Assembly: GCA_900542615.1 (NCBI GenBank)
Contig: UQOG01000123.1
Span: 1-5,722 of the forward strand
DNA from: an uncultured Eubacteriales bacterium
GTDB lineage: Bacteria; Bacillota; Clostridia; Christensenellales; CAG-138
Length of the DNA: 5,722 nt
Reading direction: 5' to 3'
Position numbers and translations under genes: made by a program. The notes beneath the pieces were generated by a model that did no database searches, had not been told where the DNA came from, and saw only the letters and a list, made by a program, of their open reading frames with translations. Positions 1 to 4,302 of the stretch are shown one piece after another (within the stretch, counting starts at the first letter, position 1; the number at the start of each line of letters is the position of its first letter).

Positions 1-10
1 CTCGCGCTTT

Positions 11-29
11 CAGGGCGCTTCGCGCCCTG
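11..29. repeat. Perfect GC-rich inverted repeat (short hairpin)
   Basis: CAGGGCGC and GCGCCCTG form an 8-bp perfect stem around a TTC loop. No T-run follows on either strand, so it is not a standard intrinsic terminator. It lies at the left edge of the window, beyond the likely terminator of the leftward operon, and may belong to a neighbouring transcript outside the window. The stretch from 30 to 106 is C-rich with no gene or motif that I can recognise. Confidence 0.5.
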
Positions 30-106
30 CCGCCGCCCCCCCGGGCCGCTGGGATCTTCCACCGTCCAAACGATCCATCCACCACCCCTATCCTTCCCCG
101 CCTTCC

Positions 107-147
107 CACAAACAAAACTAGCCCGCCGCTCCCGATGAGCGGCGGGC
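107..147 (-). terminator. Probable intrinsic terminator of the LytTR-DUF3021 operon
   Basis: Positions 121-130 and 138-147 form a perfect 10-bp GC-rich stem (GCCCGCCGCT / AGCGGCGGGC) with a 7-base loop. Read on the minus strand, the stem is followed by CTAGTTTTGTTTGT, a T-rich tail typical of a Rho-independent terminator. No T-run exists on the plus side, so it acts leftward. It lies about 130 bases past the DUF3021 stop codon, so the leftward mRNA would carry a long, highly structured 3' end. Confidence 0.7.
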
Positions 148-161
148 CGGCACCTTCCGCT

Positions 162-264
162 GGAAAACGGAAGAAGTCTTCCAGCTGGTTTTCCCCCGCT
201 TTTTTCAAAAGCGGGCGGGGGTCCAGGGGCAGAGCCCCTGGCGGGGCCCGGGGCGGAGCCCCGG
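162..264. repeat. Cluster of four consecutive hairpins between DUF3021 and its terminator
   Basis: Four inverted repeats follow one another almost without gaps. At 162-194, GGAAAAC plus GGAAG pairs with CTTCC and GTTTTCC, with a 5-base bulge (AGCTG). At 195-215, CCCGCTTTT pairs with AAAAGCGGG around TTC. At 223-241, CCAGGGGC pairs with GCCCCTGG around AGA. At 248-264, CCGGGGC pairs with GCCCCGG around GGA. The last two are imperfect copies of one another (GGGGC-RGA-GCCCC) with a period of about 24 bases. None has a proper trailing T-run. It may be an interspersed repeat of the REP kind, or RNA structure protecting the 3' end of the leftward mRNA. I see no coding potential in 1-273. Confidence 0.6.
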
Positions 265-273
265 TCACAACGC

Positions 274-672
274 TTACTTTTTAAGGCGTTCGTTGGCCTG
301 CCGGGCGCAGCGGCGGTCGTGGAAATAGAAGCCCAGGTAAATGACGGCATAGATCACCAGGAACAAGGGCACGACTCCCAGCAAGAGGGCGATTCCGGCG
401 CCATAGCCCAGCCCATAGGCCACCAACAGGGTGATGGTCAGGCAGACCGCCATATGCAAGGCGGTGGCCAGGGGTAAAGAGAGCCGCTCCCACTCAAACA
501 GCATGGACGCAAGGCCATACACCAGGGACGCTCCCAGCCAGGCCATGACCTCCACCAATACGGGATGTATGGCGCCGGAAAAGGCCAGGGATGCGGCGCA
601 CAGGCAGGCGCAGGATATAATGGAACCGATGGCCAGGCCGGTGGCGGCGTAGCGGATGATTTTTTGCAGCAT
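274..672 (-). CDS. DUF3021-family four-helix membrane protein, putative partner/inhibitor of the LytTR regulator
   Basis: This 132-aa protein is almost entirely hydrophobic, with four predicted membrane segments at roughly residues 8-31, 40-59, 67-92 and 94-118. It ends in a short basic tail (HDRRCARQANERLKK), which by the positive-inside rule should be cytosolic. Size, topology and position directly after a stand-alone LytTR gene fit the DUF3021 family. The start ATG is preceded by GGAGGT (minus strand of 681-686) at an 8-base spacing. The LytTR stop codon lies one base upstream, so the two are co-transcribed and probably translationally coupled. In streptococcal LytTR regulatory systems such as HdrRM and BrsRM, the membrane protein holds its regulator inactive; a similar role here is inferred. 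No catalytic motif is visible. The family call rests on topology and context, not on a database match. Confidence 0.8.
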   Translation of the reverse strand: MLQKIIRYAATGLAIGSIISCACLCAASLAFSGAIHPVLVEVMAWLGASLVYGLASMLFEWERLSLPLATALHMAVCLTITLLVAYGLGYGAGIALLLGVVPLFLVIYAVIYLGFYFHDRRCARQANERLKK

Positions 673-673
673 G

Positions 674-1123
674 TCAGAGCACCTCCATGATAAAGTCTCG
701 AAACGCTTTCATATATTTACGGGATATGGTGAGCTGGGTTTTGCCGTCCTTGAGAAAGGCGGTGTAATTGCCGCTGAACTCCGCGGCCACGCTGGCAATG
801 TGATGGGCGTTGGCCACCACCCCCTTGCTGATCTGGATAAAGCCCCGGCCCCGCAGCAGGGTGGCTAAGGCGTATAGCTTCTGCCGCACCTCGTAGGCCT
901 GGCCGTCCATATAGGCGTATACCCGGCTGCCCTCCGCAGCAAAGTAGGCGATCGCCGCCGGGTCCGTGGGATATTCCCGGGCATCCTTGTGGAGCATCAG
1001 CCGCCCCCCGCCCCCTAGGCCCTGAATGGCCGCCATGAGCAGCCGGGCTTCCTGGCTGTTCAGCTCGCCGCGGATGCGCACTTCCAGCTCCCCAAGGGGC
1101 GCTTGCTCCAGGCTGATCTTCAT
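674..1123 (-). CDS. LytTR-domain DNA-binding transcriptional regulator (no receiver domain)
   Basis: This 149-aa cytosolic protein has a short N-terminal region (about residues 1-43) followed by one LytTR domain from about residue 45 to the end. Recognisable LytTR features are the FIQISKGVVANAHHI segment near residues 94-108, the Y-x-A-F-L-K-D-G-K-T β-hairpin near 119-128, and the terminal ISRKYMKAFRDF. There is no N-terminal phosphoacceptor receiver domain, which separates it from AgrA/LytR-type response regulators and places it with stand-alone LytTR regulators. The start is well supported by a strong AAGGAGGAGGGG sequence (minus strand of 1129-1140). It is the first gene of the leftward operon, with the DUF3021 gene next, and is transcribed divergently from the exporter operon. 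It likely binds direct repeats about 21 bp apart, as LytTR proteins do. Its targets are inferred to be its own promoter and/or the divergent one. Confidence 0.9.
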   Translation of the reverse strand: MKISLEQAPLGELEVRIRGELNSQEARLLMAAIQGLGGGGRLMLHKDAREYPTDPAAIAYFAAEGSRVYAYMDGQAYEVRQKLYALATLLRGRGFIQISKGVVANAHHIASVAAEFSGNYTAFLKDGKTQLTISRKYMKAFRDFIMEVL

Positions 1124-1172
1124 GTTGTCCCCTCCTCCTTCTTCGTGGTACGCTACCGGATCCGTTAGGGTA

Positions 1173-1201
1173 AGTATACGGCCTTTTGCCCGCTTTGTCT
1201 C
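1173..1201 (-). promoter_or_regulatory. Promoter of the LytTR-DUF3021 operon
   Basis: On the minus strand, GAGACA (1196-1201) and TATACT (1173-1178) are 17 bp apart. The -10 matches TATAAT at five of six positions and the -35 matches TTGACA at four of six. Transcription would start near 1166, giving a leader of about 43 bases that contains the strong ribosome binding site of the LytTR gene. The moderate -35 would suit an activator-dependent or basal promoter. This is a motif-based call without experimental support. Confidence 0.55.
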
Positions 1202-1280
1202 GCCCTTTGGGCTGGGTGGTGTTTATTTTGCTGCGACCCGTCGCTTTTCCCCGGTGAAACGCCGCCGTCCCTGCGGGCGA

Positions 1281-1311
1281 TGGTTTCCCATTGTCGCCGC
1301 CTCGTTTCTCA
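1281..1311. promoter_or_regulatory. Possible LytTR operator: imperfect direct repeat with 21-bp phasing
   Basis: TGGTTTCCCA (1281-1290) and TCGTTTCTCA (1302-1311) are direct repeats whose equivalent bases lie exactly 21 bp apart, two helical turns, with 8 of 10 positions identical. The second copy ends four bases before the P1 -35 box. Paired boxes containing GTT at 21-bp spacing next to a -35 are the usual architecture of LytTR sites such as those of AgrA or ComE. The flanking bases do not fit the published LytTR consensus well, so this is a candidate only. Confidence 0.3.
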
Positions 1312-1315
1312 CAAC

Positions 1316-1344
1316 TTGACAAATATATATTACTTTGGTATCAT
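1316..1344 (+). promoter_or_regulatory. Promoter P1 (near-consensus, extended -10), rightward
   Basis: TTGACA (1316-1321), a perfect -35, lies 17 bp from TATCAT (1339-1344), which has one mismatch to TATAAT. TGG directly before the -10 supplies the TGn extended -10 element. Transcription should begin near 1351. The local drop in GC around it supports a real promoter. It is the strongest sigma-A-type promoter in the window. It would transcribe the long leader and, unless terminated, the exporter operon. Confidence 0.75.
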
Positions 1345-1416
1345 TTTAATATCATCAAAAGAAAGAAGGGCAGCCCGGCGGGAACCGAAGGGGCTTGGGG
1401 TTCGTCGGATAAGAAT

Positions 1417-1476
1417 ATGAAGGAAAGTTGGCGGATTTCTTATTTTCTGGTTAAATTCCTTTTGGCAGGCTTGTAA
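1417..1476 (+). CDS. Possible 19-aa hydrophobic leader peptide (doubtful)
   Basis: An ATG-to-TAA frame encodes MKESWRISYFLVKFLLAGL: a charged start, then a hydrophobic, aromatic stretch, like a small membrane-active peptide or truncated signal. It lies in the leader downstream of P1. The ribosome binding site is weak: only a GGATAAG-like sequence precedes the ATG. A frame this short is easily open by chance, so I list it as a possibility only. Confidence 0.15.
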   Translation: MKESWRISYFLVKFLLAGL

Positions 1477-1501
1477 CGGGGGCGGAAAGGCGTATGATGA
1501 T

Positions 1502-1533
1502 AGGAGGGCAGGCGAATGCTTACAAAAATGTAA
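1502..1533 (+). promoter_or_regulatory. Strong ribosome binding site followed by a five-codon mini-ORF (MLTKM)
   Basis: AGGAGGG (1502-1508) is one of the best Shine-Dalgarno sequences in the window. An ATG follows at an ideal 7-base spacing (1516), and that frame ends after M-L-T-K-M at TAA (1531-1533). The mini-ORF contains a small dyad, CTTAC-AAAAAT-GTAAG. It would be present only on transcripts from P1, because P2 starts downstream. It could be a translated leader that affects downstream translation, or a degenerate remnant. Confidence 0.35.
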
Positions 1534-1543
1534 GGCAAAGCCA

Positions 1544-1572
1544 TGGACGGGAAACGGGTTTGGCCCTATAAT
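1544..1572 (+). promoter_or_regulatory. Promoter P2 of the exporter operon, rightward
   Basis: TGGACG (1544-1549, four of six matches) and a perfect TATAAT (1567-1572) are separated by 17 bp. Predicted transcription start is near 1579, about 69 bases before the adaptor start codon. The promoter lies inside what would be the N-terminal extension if the upstream in-frame ATG at 1543 were used. This argues that the main start is the downstream ATG at 1648. Confidence 0.6.
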
Positions 1573-1631
1573 GGATTGGACAAAATCCCGGAAAGGGAAG
1601 CATATAAATCACGCAACATGGCGAAAACATT

Positions 1632-1641
1632 GAGGAGAAGG
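1632..1641 (+). promoter_or_regulatory. Ribosome binding site that decides the adaptor start
   Basis: GAGGAGAAGG precedes ATG 1648, its AAGG part ending 6 bases before the start. The in-frame ATG at 1543 has only a weak TAAGG before it, and the 35 codons between the two do not resemble an adaptor N-terminus. I therefore start the adaptor at 1648. Confidence 0.75.
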
Positions 1642-1647
1642 AAAACT

Positions 1648-3606
1648 ATGGAGAGCAAGGATTCCGGCCGGCCGGCCGTGGAGACGGCTCAGCAGCAAGG
1701 CAAGCAGCGGCCGCAGAAACCCCAGAAGCCCAAAAAACCCAAAAAGCCCTGGACGGTAAAGCGCATCCTGGTATGGGGCGCGGTGGGGCTGGTGGGGCTA
1801 TTTTTAGCCTATTCCTGTGTGGCGGCGCCGATCCTGGCCACCAACGCGGCCAAGGCGCAGATATCCGCCTCCCTGGGGGTGACCACCCTACAGGAAAAGG
1901 ATATCCAGAATACCATCGGCGGCACCGGCACGGTGGAAAGCAGGCAAAAGCACTATGTTTACCCCACCACCTCGGGCTATTCCGTGATGGAGATTCCGGT
2001 GGAGGTCGGGGATACGGTCCAGGCGGGGGACGTATTGTGCGTGCTGGACGACAGCGCACTGCAGGATCAGAAGGACAGCAGCGAGCTGTCCTTGAACCAG
2101 AGCGTGCGGGCGGCGGAGCAGCAGGTAAAAACCGTGCGGGACAGCTATGAAGCCGCGGTGGCCTCGGTAAAGGACGGCACCAATTCCACCCTGATTTCCG
2201 CGGAAAGCCAGGTGACCAATGCGTATTATAGCTATCTTTCCGCGGTGGATCAATATAACCAATACCAAGATAGCCTCAACAGCGCCAGCACAGCCCTGAC
2301 CAAGGCCAAGCAGAGCCTGGAGGAGGCCAACGAGAAGGTGACTGCGATCCAGCAGGCCATTGCGCAGAAGCAGCAGCAATCCCCCGGCGGGGATACGTCC
2401 ACCACCCCTGGCGGGGATACGTCCACCACCCCTGGCGGGGATACGTCCACCGTCCCCGGCGGGGATACGTCCACCACCCCTGGCGGGAATACGTCCACCG
2501 TCCCCGGCGGGAATACGTCCACCACCCCCGGCACGGATACCTCCGGCGCCTCCGGTGCGGATACCTCCACCACCCCCGGCGCAGATACTTCCGCCGCCTC
2601 CGGTGCGGAGGCCCAATCCACCCAGGCGGCCATGGCCAGCGGCAGCGCGCCGGCGGCCTCGGCGGGGAGCAACAGCGGAGGGTATAGCGATATGCCCCTG
2701 GAGCAGCTGCAAGCCGCCCTGACGGCGGCCCAGGCGGAACAGACGGCGGCCCAGGCGGCCGTTAACGAGGCCCAGGCGGCTTACAACAGCGCCTCCGGCC
2801 AGGGCTACAGCCTGTCCCTGGCGGTGGATTCCGCCTATAACGGCTACGTCACGGCCCTCAAGAGCCTGGACGCGGCCATCGCCTCGGTGGAGACCCAGCT
2901 CCAGTCCAGCGAAAACCAGCTGGATTCCGCCAAGCTGTCCGCCCAGAGCGCCCGGGAGACCCGGGAGCTGACCCTGGAGCAGCTGGAAGGCTCCCTGGAG
3001 GACCTGGTGATCACGGCGCCGGCTTCAGGCACGGTCACCGCCGTATACGCCACGGTAGGCGGCCCCAGCACCGGGCTCTTGTTTGTCATTGAGGATGTGG
3101 AGGATCTGGTGGTCAAGACCACCATCCGCAGCTATGATATCGGCCAGGTGCAGGAGGGCATGGAGGTGATCATCAAGAGCGACGCCACCGGGGATGCCAG
3201 CTTTGACGGGTCGGTCTCCTTTATCGCCCCGGCCAGCCAAAAGACCGCCACCGGGGATACCAATACCGCCAACGAGGTATTCGACGCGGAGGTCAAGGTG
3301 CTTAGCCAGGATACGGGCCTGCGGATCGGCATGAGCGTGCGGCTCAACTATGTGCTGGAAGCCGAAACCGGCGTATTGGCCGTGCCCTATGACGCCGTGT
3401 ATACCAACGCGTCCGGGCAAAGCTGCGTGATGGCCGCCCGGGACCAGGGCAACGGCAAATATATCCTGGAGGAGATCCCCGTAACCACCGGGGTGGAAAG
3501 CGACGTGGAGGTGGCCATTTCCGGGCCGGGCATCCAGGCGGGCTTGCAGGTGCTCAACGACCCCGCCGGCCGGCAGGCCGGGGAAGTGGTGACCCTGGTG
3601 CAATAG
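1648..3606 (+). CDS. Membrane-fusion/adaptor subunit (MacA/HlyD/YknX-like) of an ABC exporter, with an octapeptide-repeat insertion
   Basis: This 652-aa protein is anchored in the cytoplasmic membrane and acts outside it, linking to the MacB-type permease encoded two genes downstream. In order it has: a cytosolic tail rich in K, P and Q (1-37); one membrane anchor (about 38-63); the first half of a biotinyl-lipoyl-like domain (about 88-137, including IPVEVGDTVQAGDVLCVLDD); coiled-coil arm one (about 138-243); a Pro/Gly/Thr/Ser repeat linker (246-325) followed by an Ala/Ser-rich stretch to about 345; coiled-coil arm two (about 350-450, rich in A, Q and E); the second lipoyl half (VITAPASGTVTAVYA, about 454-468); a β-barrel region (about 485-570); and a membrane-proximal domain to the end. 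The family is usually about 350-450 aa, so the extra length comes mainly from the long hairpin and the repeat linker. With no outer membrane expected, the hairpin has no TolC to dock to. The substrate is unknown. There is no cleavable signal peptide; the anchor is a signal anchor. Confidence 0.9.
   Translation: MESKDSGRPAVETAQQQGKQRPQKPQKPKKPKKPWTVKRILVWGAVGLVGLFLAYSCVAAPILATNAAKAQISASLGVTTLQEKDIQNTIGGTGTVESRQKHYVYPTTSGYSVMEIPVEVGDTVQAGDVLCVLDDSALQDQKDSSELSLNQSVRAAEQQVKTVRDSYEAAVASVKDGTNSTLISAESQVTNAYYSYLSAVDQYNQYQDSLNSASTALTKAKQSLEEANEKVTAIQQAIAQKQQQSPGGDTSTTPGGDTSTTPGGDTSTVPGGDTSTTPGGNTSTVPGGNTSTTPGTDTSGASGADTSTTPGADTSAASGAEAQSTQAAMASGSAPAASAGSNSGGYSDMPLEQLQAALTAAQAEQTAAQAAVNEAQAAYNSASGQGYSLSLAVDSAYNGYVTALKSLDAAIASVETQLQSSENQLDSAKLSAQSARETRELTLEQLEGSLEDLVITAPASGTVTAVYATVGGPSTGLLFVIEDVEDLVVKTTIRSYDIGQVQEGMEVIIKSDATGDASFDGSVSFIAPASQKTATGDTNTANEVFDAEVKVLSQDTGLRIGMSVRLNYVLEAETGVLAVPYDAVYTNASGQSCVMAARDQGNGKYILEEIPVTTGVESDVEVAISGPGIQAGLQVLNDPAGRQAGEVVTLVQ
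2383..2622 (+). repeat. In-frame 24-bp tandem repeat encoding PGGDTSTT-type octapeptides
   Basis: Nine adjacent 24-bp units (2383-2598) plus one degenerate unit (2599-2622) encode residues 246-325 of the adaptor. The translated units run PGGDTSTT, PGGDTSTT, PGGDTSTV, PGGDTSTT, PGGNTSTV, PGGNTSTT, PGTDTSGA, SGADTSTT, PGADTSAA and SGAEAQST. The first six are nearly identical at the DNA level and the last four are diverged. Recent slippage or unequal exchange at the 5' side of an older array would explain this. A unit that is a multiple of three keeps the frame when copies are gained or lost. Units are contiguous with no spacers, so this is not a CRISPR. The peptide should be disordered and extended, and is rich in Thr/Ser. 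Confidence 0.95.
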
Positions 3607-3613
3607 GTGGCCT

Positions 3614-4300
3614 ATGGACAGCATGATCCATATGCGCGGTATCATCAAGCGCTTTTATATCGGCCAGCCCAATGAGCTGGAGATCCTCCACGGCATCGAT
3701 CTGGATGTGGCGGAAGGGGAATTCCTCTCCATCGTGGGGGCGTCGGGCAGCGGCAAGTCCACCCTGATGAACCTGATCGGCGCCCTGGACCGGCCCACCA
3801 GCGGCACCTATATCCTGGACGGCCAGGATGTGGGCCAGGCGGACGATTTGGCCCTGTCCGCCATCCGGTGCAACAAGGTGGGCTTCGTATTTCAAAATTT
3901 CAACCTGATCCCCCGCACCAACGCCCTTAAGAACGTGGAGCTGCCCATGATGTACGCGGGTCTGTCCCAGCGCCAGCGCACGGAACGGGCCATGGCCCTG
4001 CTGGATATGGTGGAAATGACGGACCGGATGTATCACCAGCCCAACGAGCTTTCCGGCGGCCAGAAGCAGCGGGTGGCCATTGCCCGGGCCATGGCCAACG
4101 ATCCGGCCATCGTGCTGGCGGATGAGCCCACCGGCGCCCTGGATTCCAAAACCGGCCGGCTGGTCATGGATATTTTCCACCGGCTCAACCGGGAACAGGG
4201 TAAAACCGTGATCCTCATCACCCACAACCGGGAGCTGGCCAAGGAAACCGGCCGCATCGTTACCATGCGGGACGGTATGCTCTATGAGGAGGGATGTTGA
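3614..4300 (+). CDS. ABC transporter ATP-binding protein, MacB/LolD/YknY type
   Basis: This 228-aa cytosolic ATPase drives the exporter by pairing with the permease encoded next. All nucleotide-binding motifs are intact: Walker A GASGSGKST (42-50), Q-loop Gln94 in FVFQNFNL, signature LSGGQ (146-150), Walker B IVLADEP (166-172) with catalytic Glu171, D-loop GALD (174-177) and switch His204 in LITHN. The phrases FVFQNFNLIPRTNALKNVELPMMYAG and DEPTGALDSKTG are hallmarks of the MacB/LolD/FtsE-like group. Length is normal for the subfamily. It begins 7 bases after the adaptor stop. The start is slightly uncertain: AGGTGG (3605-3610) lies only 3 bases from ATG 3614 but 12 from the in-frame ATG 3623, and the shorter form (MIHMRGIIKRFY) also looks like a typical family N-terminus. 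Walker A and all other motifs are unaffected. Confidence 0.95.
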   Translation: MDSMIHMRGIIKRFYIGQPNELEILHGIDLDVAEGEFLSIVGASGSGKSTLMNLIGALDRPTSGTYILDGQDVGQADDLALSAIRCNKVGFVFQNFNLIPRTNALKNVELPMMYAGLSQRQRTERAMALLDMVEMTDRMYHQPNELSGGQKQRVAIARAMANDPAIVLADEPTGALDSKTGRLVMDIFHRLNREQGKTVILITHNRELAKETGRIVTMRDGMLYEEGC

Positions 4301-4302
4301 TG
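4286..4302 (+). promoter_or_regulatory. Ribosome binding site and TGATG start-stop overlap between ATPase and permease
   Basis: GAGGAGGG (4286-4293) lies inside the last codons of the ATPase gene. It directly abuts one ATG (4294) but is 6 bases from the in-frame ATG at 4300, the ideal distance. The second ATG shares its A with the ATPase stop TGA (4298-4300). I therefore take 4300 as the permease start. The overlap implies translational coupling and near-equal synthesis of the two subunits. Confidence 0.8.

Larger units (their letters stand above)
1124..1647. promoter_or_regulatory. Divergent control region between the regulator and exporter operons
   Basis: This 524-base stretch has no convincing protein-coding gene. 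From left to right it holds the ribosome binding site and promoter of the leftward LytTR operon, a featureless GC-rich part (about 1202-1280), a 21-bp-phased direct repeat, rightward promoter P1, an AT-richer leader with two possible very short ORFs, rightward promoter P2 and the ribosome binding site of the adaptor gene. P1 would give a leader of about 297 bases and P2 one of about 69. I found no strong intrinsic attenuator hairpin with a T-run in the leader and no riboswitch that I recognise. Confidence 0.75.

Noticed and set aside
195..215. Hairpin with an internal T-run as a terminator
   Set aside because: The T-run is within the stem and loop, not after the stem. Neither strand has a U-tract following the hairpin.
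1161..1169. TCCGTTAGG, a match to the degenerate LytTR box, near the leftward transcription start
   Set aside because: Only one box is present, with no partner 21 bp away on either side. The consensus is degenerate enough to match several times by chance in a window of this size.
1291..1476. Plus-strand 61-codon frame from a TTG codon
   Set aside because: Its first part lies across the P1 -35 and -10 boxes and upstream of the transcript start, with no ribosome binding site. Only its last 19 codons (from ATG 1417) merit a mention.
1801..1830. Lipoprotein signal (lipobox) around Cys57 of the adaptor
   Set aside because: The residues before the Cys are L-A-Y-S. A Tyr at -2 and no Leu at -3 make a poor lipobox, and a long cytosolic tail precedes it; a plain signal anchor fits better.
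2383..2622. CRISPR array
   Set aside because: The 24-bp units are contiguous with no unique spacers and are in frame within a membrane-adaptor gene.
1888..2712. Long open minus-strand frame across the adaptor repeat region (274 codons)
   Set aside because: It is antisense to a well-supported adaptor gene. A 24-bp repeat without stops keeps several frames open, so the Gly/Arg-rich antisense product is a shadow.
3554..4225. Minus-strand 223-codon frame opposite the ATPase gene
   Set aside because: The plus strand encodes a complete ABC ATPase with every motif intact. The antisense frame has no recognisable domain and reflects high GC at third positions.
4294..4299. Upstream ATG as permease start
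   Set aside because: It directly abuts the Shine-Dalgarno sequence with no spacer; the in-frame ATG at 4300 has the proper 6-base spacing.
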